The notes beneath the pieces were generated by a model. It searched no databases. It was given only the letters and a program-made list of their open reading frames with translations, and was not told the origin of the DNA. The translations under genes were made by a program, and so were the position numbers. A stretch of 34,154 bases of DNA from Rhodospirillaceae bacterium (GTDB lineage Bacteria > Pseudomonadota > Alphaproteobacteria > Rhodospirillales > UBA2165), in NCBI GenBank assembly GCA_018674495.1, contig JABHAA010000012.1, forward strand, positions 1-34,154, in the 5' to 3' direction. Below, one piece after another: positions 17,296-26,044 of this stretch. Position 1 is the stretch's first letter, and every line of letters begins with the position of its first letter.

Positions 17296-19005
17296 CTACC
17301 CGATCAGGGCGCGCATGGCCTTGTTGACGTCGGCAGCCTTGTGGCGCTGGGTCTTGCCGCTGGGCTCCAAAGGCTCATCGAAGAAGAACGACGGCAATTC
17401 ATCATCTTCCTCGGTAAAGCCGGCCTGTTTGTTGAAATCCCATTCCAACTTAAGGGTCTCGGCGCCCAGGCTTTGAAAGAAATTTTCATCATAGCCGGTG
17501 CCTTGCGCCTGGTTGAGCGCCTCAACCACGAAGTCCATGCTCTCGTTGGTAACCGAGCGGCCAAACAGGCAAAGCCCAAGAGAATCGGCAGCCGCGCAGA
17601 TCCATTGGATTTCATAGCTGGCGGCGACGATCTCTTCAGTGCTTTTGTCGGCACAGACGAAACCCGGAACATTGCCCGCGGTGTGATCCGCGCCCTGGGC
17701 GGTGATCATCATGGAGATGCCCGTAACTTCGATCTCGCGGGGATCATAGGCGCTGATGCCTTGTTTCTTGACCACCGGCACGCGGGTGACGCCATAATGT
17801 TCGCCGACACGCGCCGTGCCTTGCGCCAGCAATTTGCCGCGCTCATTGCCGGTGCGAATGTCCTCCAGCGCATCAGCCATAAACTCGTGATCGCCAAATT
17901 CGCCCTCGCCGGCCTCCATCAGAACGCCAAGGGTGGCGCCGACTTCGATGGTATCGATACCCAGATCATTGGCCACATGGTTAAGACGCGCCACGTCATC
18001 TGGATCGTCGAGGCCGCAATTCGAGCCCAACAGGCCAAGGGTCTCATATTCAAGGGGCGAGCATAATTCCTCGCCCTTGGCATCCACATAAACGTTGGAG
18101 CATTGGATCTGGCAGCCGGGCATACAGGCGTGCGTGGTTTCGCCGCCGCGCTCCAGGGTAAGCTCCCGGATATAGGTGCCGCCAATTTTAAGCGGGCCCT
18201 CATCCTTGCCGACGAAGGTACCGGCGGAGAAGTTGCGCGTCGGCAGGCCGCCCACTTTGTTGGTAAAATCGCCGACCATGGCGGTACCGAATTTCCGGAA
18301 CGCATCAATCGCCTTGTCTTCGTCGAGCATTTTGCCGTACTGGCGAACCGATCCCATGAGCTTCTTGCGGTCATGGAAGCCCGGCATCTTGTTCAGATCA
18401 ACGACGATGGCTTTGACCTTTTTCGAGCCCATCACCGCGCCCACGCCGCCTCTGGCGGCCAAACGGGTCGGTCGCTGTTCGGGATCGGTGAAGGAAATGC
18501 CGGACATCAATCCTTGATATTCGCCGACCGGCCCACAAAGGCCGAGGCTGACCTTGTCGCCATATTTTTCGAACAATAAGGCAGCAGATTCCATATTTCC
18601 TTTGCCCAGATACGGGCTGGCATCTTCGAAGGTAATGTTGCCATCTTTGGTGATGCGGATAACCACCCATTCGTCGGAGGCGCCGTTGAGGGTCAGCCCC
18701 GATAGCTCCAACTGGCCGAGGGCGAAGGCGAAGGTGCCGCCCGAATTGGCTTCCTTGATACCGCCTGTGAGCGGGCTTTTGCAGCCAACGCTCAAACGGT
18801 TGGCGTTGGAGAAATTGCTACCCGCGAAGGGGCCGGCCGAAAAGATCAGTGGATTTTCCGGCGACAACGGATCAACCTCAGCAAGGCCCCGGTCCAACAG
18901 GGTTTTGGCGATCAGATAGCGCCCGGCACGGACGACGTCTTCGCCGTCTTTTTCGTGGCGTTCGATGGATTGGCTGTTGAGATCAATTTCAAGATGCGTG
19001 CGCAT
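17296..19005 (-). CDS. Aldehyde:ferredoxin oxidoreductase family protein (tungsto-/molybdopterin)
   Basis: 569 residues from ATG 19005 (MRTHLEIDLNSQS), with AAAGGA nine bases upstream; the ATG at 19071 lies 22 codons earlier and has no good site. The N-terminal pterin domain has the usual SVGCKSPLTGG and NSGGTFAFALGQLEL stretches and RGGVGAVMGSKKVKAIV (about residue 195). Likely [4Fe-4S] ligands are Cys294, Cys298 and Cys302 in ACMPGCQIQCSN, with Cys479 in LGLCLFGRS as the fourth. The family oxidises aldehydes to acids with ferredoxin as acceptor, and other members act on different substrates. It is likely a bis-pterin tungsten enzyme, an unusual finding next to oxygen-using enzymes. It heads the AOR-SDR-SDR-MFS run. 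Confidence 0.9.
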   Translation of the reverse strand: MRTHLEIDLNSQSIERHEKDGEDVVRAGRYLIAKTLLDRGLAEVDPLSPENPLIFSAGPFAGSNFSNANRLSVGCKSPLTGGIKEANSGGTFAFALGQLELSGLTLNGASDEWVVIRITKDGNITFEDASPYLGKGNMESAALLFEKYGDKVSLGLCGPVGEYQGLMSGISFTDPEQRPTRLAARGGVGAVMGSKKVKAIVVDLNKMPGFHDRKKLMGSVRQYGKMLDEDKAIDAFRKFGTAMVGDFTNKVGGLPTRNFSAGTFVGKDEGPLKIGGTYIRELTLERGGETTHACMPGCQIQCSNVYVDAKGEELCSPLEYETLGLLGSNCGLDDPDDVARLNHVANDLGIDTIEVGATLGVLMEAGEGEFGDHEFMADALEDIRTGNERGKLLAQGTARVGEHYGVTRVPVVKKQGISAYDPREIEVTGISMMITAQGADHTAGNVPGFVCADKSTEEIVAASYEIQWICAAADSLGLCLFGRSVTNESMDFVVEALNQAQGTGYDENFFQSLGAETLKLEWDFNKQAGFTEEDDELPSFFFDEPLEPSGKTQRHKAADVNKAMRALIG

Positions 19006-19262
19006 GGTTTGCGATCCTTTCCGGTAATTCGTAATCGTACCGATCTTTTCCAGATCGGCCGGTGATGACATGGATATTACTCATTTGCCCAGCTCTTTCC
19101 ACGCAAATATCCCAATACCCCTAGCTATTTTATAATTTGTTGGAGTTCGGAAATTTGATATTCCCAGCCAGCCACGCTAGGCTTATTTCATTGATGGCAG
19201 TAATATCGCTATTAAAACTTACGGCAGCGTGACGACAACACCAACGAATTAGGGAGACACCA

Positions 19263-20801
19263 ATGCTAAAACAAAAATTTGCTTTTATGACCGCAACGGC
19301 GCTTGCAGCGCTGCTCGCGGCTGGCCCGGCCTTGGCACAAAAATCCAAAGATGAAGTCCGGCTCGCTATCATCGACATGTTCCCGACGATCGACGCCTAT
19401 CATTCACCGTCGAACGAAACGGGGCAGTGGGCACGCGCCTATTACAGCCGCATTATCAGCTTTGACGAGCACAACAAAAAATTGGTCCCGGAGCTTGCTA
19501 AATCGTGGAAGCGAATCGATGAGAAAACCATCGAATTCGAATTGCGCGATGATTTGAAGTTTTCTAGCGGCAACAAATTCACGGCGGAAGATATCGCCTA
19601 TACGATCCGCTACCTCGCCGATCCAAAGCTAAGAATTCGCTTCAAGAGCCGTTACAACTGGCACAGCAATATCGAGATTCTGAGCCCGACCAAAATTCGT
19701 CTGACGGGCAAAAAACGGAAGCATGACGATCTCTTTATCTATGCCTACCGTTTTCAAATATTCGACAAAGGCGTCCATTCGAAGATGGAAGACAAGGCGA
19801 CCTATGGCGCCAAATCAGCCTCGACCACGGGCCCCTATAAATTGATCAAGCTGGACCGGAAGTCAGGTGCCCATATTCAGAGGAACGAAGATACTGCCGG
19901 TTATTTCCCCCACCGCCGGGCACCGATCAAGAATGTGAAAGGCATCTCGATGCCGGACCGGCAAACGCAAGTTGCCGCGTTGTTAACCGGACAGATTGAC
20001 GTGCTGCGTAACCCCACGCCAGACATGATCAAAGAGTTCCGAAAAAATCCTGACCTCAGGATCACGTCTTTCCCGACCCGCTTTATTAATTACATCACAC
20101 TCGATGCAGCGGGGCGCTCCAAGAACAAGAAATTCATGGACATCCGAGTGCGCCAAGCCTTCATCAAGGCCATTGATCGGGAAAAGATCATCAAGAACTT
20201 TGTCGCAGGCGAAGAAGTGGCTTTAAGGCCGACGGCGGTATGCTACCCCGATAATATCGCGTGCTCCCATACCATCAATCCGCTCGGATATGATCCCGCC
20301 GGCTCCAAGCGCCTCTTGGCTGAAGCCGGTTTTCCAAATGGTTTCGACATGGAACTGAGCGCCTTTGCGCCCTACAAGGAAATTGCCGAAGCCATCGCCG
20401 GTGAACTTCGCAAAGTTGGCATTCGCGCCACCGTTCGGGCGATGCCGTTGCCGGTCTATACCAAGCGGCGCGGACGCGGCGAATTGACGGCGCTTTATGC
20501 CGGCTATCCCACCTTCGCCCAACCCAACACGTCCAACCTGATGAACTTCTTTTTCGGCGCCAATCGGGATTATTCCAAGGACCCGATCATCCAAAATGCG
20601 CGCAAAACGGGGAATGGCGTGATGGACCTGAAAAAACGGACGGCGATCTATCAGAAGGCGATGGATCAGGTGAACAAGCAATCCTATATTCTGCCTTTCG
20701 TCGAGCAGCCGAACGTCTATGCCCATCATAAGAGCGTAGAAGTCAAAACCGGCATGACATCGAAAACCGAAACCCGGCCGCCGGATTATTTCTGGAAATA
20801 A
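19263..20801 (+). CDS. ABC transporter substrate-binding protein, family 5 (peptide/nickel type)
   Basis: 512 residues with AGGGAG seven bases before the ATG. A clear signal peptide (MLKQKFAFMTATALAALLAA, cleaved after ALA near residue 26) precedes the family-5 fold: LVPELAKSWKRIDEKTIEFE near residue 80, LRDDLKFSSGNKFTAEDIAY near residue 98, MDIRVRQAFIKAIDREKI near residue 292. This family binds oligopeptides, nickel or opine-like solutes in the periplasm. No matching permease or ATPase gene is in the window, so it is an orphan here, divergent from the AOR gene across 257 bases. The C-terminus is soluble. Ligand unknown. Confidence 0.88.
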   Translation: MLKQKFAFMTATALAALLAAGPALAQKSKDEVRLAIIDMFPTIDAYHSPSNETGQWARAYYSRIISFDEHNKKLVPELAKSWKRIDEKTIEFELRDDLKFSSGNKFTAEDIAYTIRYLADPKLRIRFKSRYNWHSNIEILSPTKIRLTGKKRKHDDLFIYAYRFQIFDKGVHSKMEDKATYGAKSASTTGPYKLIKLDRKSGAHIQRNEDTAGYFPHRRAPIKNVKGISMPDRQTQVAALLTGQIDVLRNPTPDMIKEFRKNPDLRITSFPTRFINYITLDAAGRSKNKKFMDIRVRQAFIKAIDREKIIKNFVAGEEVALRPTAVCYPDNIACSHTINPLGYDPAGSKRLLAEAGFPNGFDMELSAFAPYKEIAEAIAGELRKVGIRATVRAMPLPVYTKRRGRGELTALYAGYPTFAQPNTSNLMNFFFGANRDYSKDPIIQNARKTGNGVMDLKKRTAIYQKAMDQVNKQSYILPFVEQPNVYAHHKSVEVKTGMTSKTETRPPDYFWK

Positions 20802-20809
20802 GCTTAAGG

Positions 20810-20832
20810 GGGGCGGGTTTGAAACCCGCCCC
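20810..20832. terminator. Perfect GC palindrome, possible terminator after the binding-protein gene
   Basis: GGGGCGGGTTT and AAACCCGCCCC form an 11-bp perfect inverted repeat around one central base, eight bases after the binding-protein stop codon. No T-tract follows, so it may be a bidirectional hairpin terminator, a transcript-protecting structure or a dispersed palindromic repeat. Confidence 0.5.
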
Positions 20833-20878
20833 TACTCCAGCGGTTGTCGTACCCTCGGTTAATTTAGGTCCTCCCTCG

Positions 20879-20902
20879 CGGCATACCACCCCTGGTATGC
20901 CG
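20879..20902. repeat. Perfect 10-bp inverted repeat with four-base loop
   Basis: CGGCATACCA at 20879-20888 and TGGTATGCCG at 20893-20902 are separated by CCCC. It could be an operator, a transcript hairpin or a REP-like element. No T-tract follows on either side, so a standard terminator is unlikely. Confidence 0.6.
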
Positions 20903-20952
20903 TACCCGGTCGCAACACATGGCTGCGACATATTTCGCCAAACACCCCCCTT

Positions 20953-20987
20953 ACGGTTATGACGGTTTCTCACGGTTTGTTACGGTT
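20953..20987. repeat. Four ACGGTT direct repeats, one helical turn apart
   Basis: ACGGTT occurs at 20953-20958, 20962-20967, 20972-20977 and 20982-20987, with starts 9, 10 and 10 bases apart. In-phase direct repeats of this length are typical of cooperative protein binding sites or iterons. No nearby promoter or origin feature is visible. Confidence 0.6.
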
Positions 20988-21195
20988 TTCATCTTGCGCA
21001 GCCCGCGTGGGGATGGTTGGCCGGCCACGCGAGCGTCATTCTTGGCGCCTGGATTGTTACTCGCACAAGTCGGGTTCACGAACTCGGGCACGGCCCAGCG
21101 TGGACTCAATTCGACATATTCACAATGTCCAAGAGCACGAGCGCTCAAAGCCGCTGTATGGTATATAGTCTGCCTGAAATCCAGCGCAAGTGGCC

Positions 21196-21957
21196 CTATA
21201 TCCCGCCGGAGATGCTGACCACGGTTCCTGATGTATAGGATGCCCGCTCGGACGCATAGAAGGCCACCATATAGGCAACCTCTTCGGGCTCCGCAGGGCG
21301 GGCGAATGGTGATTTGGGCAAGGTTTCTTCCCAGCGGCCGGCATCACCGAATTTGTGCTCGGCCACATATTCGTGCTGGCTGATCATGCGTTCGGTCTTG
21401 GTCAGCCCCGGATGAATGCCGACGACGCGCACGCCGTGGTTTTGGCTTTCCTTACCCAGCGCCTTGCACAAATTGGACAACGCAACATTGGCCATGGTAC
21501 CGGCGATATAATCGTGCCTTGGGTTCTCGGCGGCGCCGCCGATCACATTGATGATGACGCCCTTGCCGCGTTCCTTCATGGCGGCGTAGACAATGCGGGT
21601 CAGGTTAATATAGCCAAACAACTTCAGCTCCCACGATTGGCGAAGCGTCTCATCATCCATTTCATCCAGTGTGCCTCTGGGGATCGCACCGGCGTTATTG
21701 ATCAGGATATCAATATCCGGGCAGGCGGCGGCCAAGGCTTTCAAATTACCGGAATTGCTCAAATCGGAAACATGGGTTTCAACGCGAACATTGTGAGCGC
21801 CGCGAATTTTGTCCGCCGCCGCCATCAATTCCGCCTCCGTGCGCGCCGCTAGATGTACGTGACATCCTTCTTGCGCAAATACTTCGGCAACCGCAAGGCC
21901 AATACCCTTGGAGCCGCCCGTTATCAGCGCCGTCTTGCCGTCTATTCCCAGATCCAT
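21196..21957 (-). CDS. SDR family oxidoreductase with altered active site
   Basis: 253 residues; ATG 21957 follows GGGAGG at good spacing. The Rossmann loop TGGSKGIG and the DILINNAGAIP motif are present. The active-site Tyr is at YIAGTMANVAL (about residue 150), but the Lys expected four residues later is Thr (position after Gly). SDRs of this YxxxS/T kind are a known minor pattern, so the enzyme may still be active. The C-terminal end is long and normal (YTSGTVVSISGG). It lies 15 bases after the FAD-dependent oxidoreductase gene, in the same run. Confidence 0.85.
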   Translation of the reverse strand: MDLGIDGKTALITGGSKGIGLAVAEVFAQEGCHVHLAARTEAELMAAADKIRGAHNVRVETHVSDLSNSGNLKALAAACPDIDILINNAGAIPRGTLDEMDDETLRQSWELKLFGYINLTRIVYAAMKERGKGVIINVIGGAAENPRHDYIAGTMANVALSNLCKALGKESQNHGVRVVGIHPGLTKTERMISQHEYVAEHKFGDAGRWEETLPKSPFARPAEPEEVAYMVAFYASERASYTSGTVVSISGGI

Positions 21958-21972
21958 AATATCCTCCCAGAG

Positions 21973-23364
21973 TTATTCGAAATAAGGGCTGGTCCATTCC
22001 AGCTCTTTTGGCGATATCCCCTTCTCGGCGCATAAGGCGGCGGCGTGGCCGGCAATCTCGCCGGTCTGCGTGCACCAGGGGAAGTTGCGCATGACCATGA
22101 AAATGGTCTCGTAAGTAAACGACAACGAGGCGCCGGTCAGCAGCATATTGTTGATTTTCTTCGGCAGGAAACAGCGAAACGGCACCTCGAAACTGTGTTT
22201 GCGATAGGCGTCCCAGAAAAAGCTCTTGGTCATGGGCGCCGTCACCGCATCGGCAAAGCGCCGTCCGGCCAGCACGTCTTCGATGGAAAATACATATTCG
22301 CCGATGGGATGGCGGCCATCGCGAATGCCGACGAAACGGCCAACGTTGGACAGCGACGCATTTTCAAAGCCGGGCACATATTTCTTCAAAAACTGCGCCT
22401 CGGCCTCGATATAGCCGCGCAATTCCCGGCGCGCCCTTGCCGCATCGACGGCAATTTCGTCCATATGCAGTGCCCATTCGTAAGGCACGTTCTGCCACAG
22501 AATAAAACCGCCATCGCCGTCGATGGGGCTCATATCAAGCGTCGGATGCCCAATATAGCTTTCGCCGTAAACATTGGCGCCGCCCATGCGCGGTCGGTAC
22601 AGCATGGACGGAACGTCGCCCGCTGCGCTGGCCTCGGCAATCAGGTTGGTAAGCAGCGAATCGTTGGAGGTTTGCTGGTAATTATACAGCCGGGGATATT
22701 CGATGCCGCGCATGATCCAAAGCAGCCCGCCCGGCACGGGCCGCTTTACCCGATCCCAATCGGCGCCGCCCGGCTGGCCACCGCCGCCCGGCACGAACGG
22801 CGCACCGGCGCGGGCCACCAGTTCGGCGGTGCCGGTGCCCTCGATGAATATTTTGCCGCGAATAGCCTGGCGCCCGGATGCGTTCTCGACAATGACCGAG
22901 GTGATGACGTCGTTGCCGGTGCCGTCCTTTACCTCCGCATCGACGAACCCGGTGTCATAAAAGGTTTCGACGCCGGCCTCTTCCAGCATTGCGGCCATGA
23001 CATTGCCAGCGCCTTCCGGATTAAAACTGGCGCGGGCGAATTCGGCGCCCGGCTTCATGTAGCGTTCGTAGTGGGATAATGGGTTGCCGGCCCAACCGGG
23101 ATGGCTCGCCTCGGAGGCGGTATAGATGTATCCGGCCGCATCGAAGCGTTCCATCAATTCGGTGTGGATGCCGCCGGCGCCGGGACCAGCGGCGCCCTGC
23201 AGGCCCGCCGTATGTACGCCGCCCGGCATATCGAATTTTTCGATCAATACCACGGAAGCACCCATGCGGGCGGCTTTGAGCGCGGCGGCAAAACCGCCGG
23301 GACCGCCGCCGACCACGACCACATCGGCTTCGGCGCCTAGTGAAACCTTAGGCGCGGTGCTCAA
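21973..23364 (-). CDS. FAD-dependent oxidoreductase
   Basis: 463 residues from a TTG start at 23364; no other in-frame start precedes the dinucleotide-binding motif, so TTG is the only possibility. The N-terminus carries VVVVGGGPGGFAAALKAARMG (residues about 15-35), the FAD-binding fold, followed by the VVLIEK glutamate. The remainder fits the FAD-dependent oxidoreductase family of PF12831 type, with a C-terminal GEIAGHAAAL stretch near residue 440. The TTG overlaps the stop of the Gfo/Idh/MocA gene (bases 23361-23364), implying coupling. Substrate unknown. No Fe-S ligand pattern is present. Confidence 0.85.
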   Translation of the reverse strand: MSTAPKVSLGAEADVVVVGGGPGGFAAALKAARMGASVVLIEKFDMPGGVHTAGLQGAAGPGAGGIHTELMERFDAAGYIYTASEASHPGWAGNPLSHYERYMKPGAEFARASFNPEGAGNVMAAMLEEAGVETFYDTGFVDAEVKDGTGNDVITSVIVENASGRQAIRGKIFIEGTGTAELVARAGAPFVPGGGGQPGGADWDRVKRPVPGGLLWIMRGIEYPRLYNYQQTSNDSLLTNLIAEASAAGDVPSMLYRPRMGGANVYGESYIGHPTLDMSPIDGDGGFILWQNVPYEWALHMDEIAVDAARARRELRGYIEAEAQFLKKYVPGFENASLSNVGRFVGIRDGRHPIGEYVFSIEDVLAGRRFADAVTAPMTKSFFWDAYRKHSFEVPFRCFLPKKINNMLLTGASLSFTYETIFMVMRNFPWCTQTGEIAGHAAALCAEKGISPKELEWTSPYFE

Positions 23365-24350
23365 ACCTGTATATCCATCCAGACACCGCCGGCATCGGAT
23401 GATTTCACGATGGTCTCCATGATCGCCACATTGCGGAGCGCCTCGGCTGGGCGGACCGGATGATCATCGCCGCCAGCGCAAGCGGCGGCAAAGGCGGTCA
23501 ATTCCCGCTGCAAGGTCAGATCGTTCCTAAAGCTTTTGTGGGTTGCCGGCACATCAGCGGCCGACGGTTTCAACGACAGCTCGGTAAAATTATCGGTGGC
23601 TTCGAGAATAGCCTCGGTCCCGTAGAAACGCAGATGGGAGCTGCCGGGCGCCGCGAATAGGCTGCACAGAGTACCGGTTATGCCGCTTTCCAATTCGAAC
23701 ATGACAGAAGCGGTATCGTCCAGATCCAAGGTCGAAACCTGGCGCTTGCAGATCGCCGCCAGCCGTTGGATCGGCCCCAATATCCAGGTCAGAGTATCGA
23801 TCATGTGCAACCCCATGGGGCCGACCGCACCGCCAGGGTTTTCAACCCGGTTGGCACGCCAGTAATCCGGCGGATAATGAAGCGCGGCGTTGCCCGAATA
23901 ATTGGCCTCGATATGGATGATGCGCCCGCAAGCACCCGCATCGACCATCGATTTCATCTCCCGCGCCCCATCTGAAAAGCGCCGGTTGTGGCCAACCGCC
24001 AGAACAACGGAGTTATCGGCGCAGGCTTGAATGGCCTCAGCCCCAGTGGCCGCGTTCAAGGCCAATGGCTTTTCACAGAACACATGCTTGCCGGCATTGG
24101 CGGCAGCAATCACCTGATCCCGGTGCAGGGAATGCGGGGTCGCCAGCAGGACCGCGTCAACGTCTGCCAACGCCAAAACGTCCTCAAAATTTTTATATAC
24201 TTCGCCGCCAAACTGGCTCTGAAACTTTGCGCGCTCCGGTTCCGACAGTGAACAACAGCCGAGGATTTCAATGGCCTCCGGAATATCGGTGCTCGCCTTG
24301 CCAAGCTCCATGCCCCACCAACCGGTACCGACGATAACGATCTTCAACAT
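23361..24350 (-). CDS. Gfo/Idh/MocA family oxidoreductase
   Basis: 329 residues from ATG 24350, preceded by GGGGATGAAAA. The Rossmann loop is IVGTGWWGMELG (residues 5-16), and the EKP motif is FCEKPLALN (about residue 92, catalytic Lys). The C-terminal domain has GPMGLHMIDTLTWILGPIQ (about residue 177). It is a second member of this family in the window, similar in length to the one at 13594, but the two are separate genes. Family members act on sugars, inositols or similar polyols. It heads the Gfo-FAD oxidoreductase-SDR run. Confidence 0.87.
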   Translation of the reverse strand: MLKIVIVGTGWWGMELGKASTDIPEAIEILGCCSLSEPERAKFQSQFGGEVYKNFEDVLALADVDAVLLATPHSLHRDQVIAAANAGKHVFCEKPLALNAATGAEAIQACADNSVVLAVGHNRRFSDGAREMKSMVDAGACGRIIHIEANYSGNAALHYPPDYWRANRVENPGGAVGPMGLHMIDTLTWILGPIQRLAAICKRQVSTLDLDDTASVMFELESGITGTLCSLFAAPGSSHLRFYGTEAILEATDNFTELSLKPSAADVPATHKSFRNDLTLQRELTAFAAACAGGDDHPVRPAEALRNVAIMETIVKSSDAGGVWMDIQV

Positions 24351-24508
24351 TTTTCATCCCCCATTGAGAATTTTACTTCCAGTTCCATTGATATTCGCGC
24401 GCCCGTGGCTTTTTGTCACGGCCAACGATACTGCGCACCGATAAATATGCTCGCCACTTCCGCTGAAATATCCGAGGATTGACGCTGGAAATCAGGAGGC
24501 GGATATTG

Positions 24509-26029
24509 ATGACGGCGGGTTACAATAGCGATGGCCGGTTTGCGGGCGGATTGCGCTCGGGCCAGCAATATATGGACGCCCTCAAAAATGATGGCCGCCG
24601 GGTGTTTCTGGACGGCGAGGAAGTCTCGGACGTCACCAGCCACCCGGCCTTTTGCGAAGCCGTCCGCTCGGTCGCAGATCTGTTTGATATTGCCCACGAT
24701 GCGGCCAACCGGGATGTCATGACCTACACCTCGCCAGCCACCGGCGAGCCGGTCAACGTCATATGGCGGATGCCGAAAACCACTGAGGAGTTATCCATCT
24801 GGCGGGGCGCCGTGGAAAAATGGTCGGAAAGCAATTTCGGTCTCATCGGGCGCGGCCCCGATCACGTCGCCGGGTTCTTCTCCGGCTGGGCGTCGGCACC
24901 GGAAATATTCGACGATCGCTCCGGGCGGGATTTCGCCGGAAACATCGTCCGGTTTTACGAGTTCCTCCGCGATAACGACGTCTATATCACCTACACGATT
25001 GTTCCGCCGCAGATCGACCGCTCGAAACCGGCCCATGGGCAATCGCCGCCCGATCTCTATGCCGGCGTCACCGAAGAGCGGGACGACGGCATCATCATCC
25101 AAGGCGCCCAGATGCTGGGCACCGGCGCCGCCCTTTCCGATTATGTGAACCTCAGCACCATCTCGCCGATGCAGAAAGGCGACGACAATTACGCCATCAA
25201 TCTGGCGGTGGCCTGCAACGCGCCCGGCGTTCGCATCCATTCCCGGCGCTCCTATGCGGCGGCAGCATCCAGCGTTTATGACTACCCCCTGGCGTCGCGC
25301 TATGACGAGACAGATGCCCTGGTGGTCTTCGACAATGTGTTCGTGCCTTGGGAACAGGTGTTCGTCTACAAAAACATGGAGATTTGCCGCCGCCAATGGT
25401 GGGAGACGCCAGCCCATATCATGGGCAACAATCAGGCCCATATCCGCTTTACCACCAAGCTCCGCTTTATGATGGGCGTTGCGCATCGGATCGCCGAAAT
25501 GAACGGCGTTCTGGCCAACCCGGCGGTGCAGGCGCATATCGCCGAGATTGCCGCCATGGCCAGCCTATATGAAGGCTTGCTGGAAGCACAGTTCGCAACG
25601 GCTACCACCAACTCGGGCGGCTATATGGAGCCCGGCTATCAGGCCCATTACGCGGCCGAGGCGTTGCAGTCCGAGATTTACCCCAAGATGCTCAACCTGA
25701 TGCGCGAATTGTGCGGTGGCGGCGTCATCCAGCTTCCCTCCAGCGCCGCCGATTTCGCCAACCCTGAAATTCGCAAAGACCTGGAACGCTATGTCCAATC
25801 GCCAGGTTATCCGGCCGAGGAACGGGTCAAGCTGATGAAGCTCGCCTGGGACTTGATCGGCTCCGAGTTCGCCGGCCGCCACGACCAATATGAAAAGTTT
25901 TACGCCGGCCCGCCATTCATCACCCGGCGCCGGCTGTTCCAGCATTACAATTTTGAAAAAAGCGGTGCCCTCGTTGATGCGGCACTGGCCGGATATGATC
26001 TGGCCGGACGCTTGCCCCGGACCCGTTAA
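24509..26029 (+). CDS. HpaB-family flavin-dependent monooxygenase
   Basis: 506 residues from ATG 24509 (MTAGYNSDGRFAGG), with AGGAGG nine bases upstream; an in-frame TTG at 24479 is not needed. The sequence has HpaB landmarks: LRSGQQYMDALKNDGRRVFL near the N-terminus, HSRRSYAAAASSVYDYPLAS (about residue 245) and DALVVFDNVFVPWEQVFVYK (about residue 270). HpaB proteins use FADH2 from a separate reductase to hydroxylate phenols, and some members handle halophenols. None of the Cys/His ligands of the related 4-hydroxybutyryl-CoA dehydratase are apparent. No flavin reductase gene is in the window. The UbiD gene follows 15 bases later, so the two are probably one operon. Confidence 0.87.
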   Translation: MTAGYNSDGRFAGGLRSGQQYMDALKNDGRRVFLDGEEVSDVTSHPAFCEAVRSVADLFDIAHDAANRDVMTYTSPATGEPVNVIWRMPKTTEELSIWRGAVEKWSESNFGLIGRGPDHVAGFFSGWASAPEIFDDRSGRDFAGNIVRFYEFLRDNDVYITYTIVPPQIDRSKPAHGQSPPDLYAGVTEERDDGIIIQGAQMLGTGAALSDYVNLSTISPMQKGDDNYAINLAVACNAPGVRIHSRRSYAAAASSVYDYPLASRYDETDALVVFDNVFVPWEQVFVYKNMEICRRQWWETPAHIMGNNQAHIRFTTKLRFMMGVAHRIAEMNGVLANPAVQAHIAEIAAMASLYEGLLEAQFATATTNSGGYMEPGYQAHYAAEALQSEIYPKMLNLMRELCGGGVIQLPSSAADFANPEIRKDLERYVQSPGYPAEERVKLMKLAWDLIGSEFAGRHDQYEKFYAGPPFITRRRLFQHYNFEKSGALVDAALAGYDLAGRLPRTR

Positions 26030-26044
26030 GGCAAAGGACTTACC

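Larger units (their letters stand above)
20802..21195. other. Intergenic stretch without a gene (394 bases)
   Basis: No reading frame in this stretch looks like a protein gene: the candidates have low-complexity, frame-shadow composition and no recognisable domain or ribosome site. It holds two perfect palindromes (20810-20832 and 20879-20902), four ACGGTT repeats (20953-20987) and a weaker hairpin CGCGTGG/CCACGCG (21004-21031). The convergent SDR gene ends at 21196. Confidence 0.6.

Noticed and set aside
17341..18066. 241-codon open frame on the plus strand
   Set aside because: Antisense to the AOR gene, which has full family motifs.
20957..21148. 63-codon minus-strand frame across the ACGGTT repeats
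   Set aside because: Resembles translations of intergenic repeats more than a real protein.
20919..21218. 99-codon plus-strand frame in the intergenic stretch
   Set aside because: No ribosome site, no recognisable domain, and it runs over the repeat array and the end of the SDR gene.
22045..23079. 344-codon open frame on the plus strand
   Set aside because: It lies fully antisense to the FAD-dependent oxidoreductase gene and has no domain; GC-rich codons on one strand keep the opposite frame open.
24791..25537. 248-codon open frame on the minus strand
   Set aside because: Antisense to the HpaB-type gene; His/Ala/Gly-rich shadow composition and no recognisable motif.
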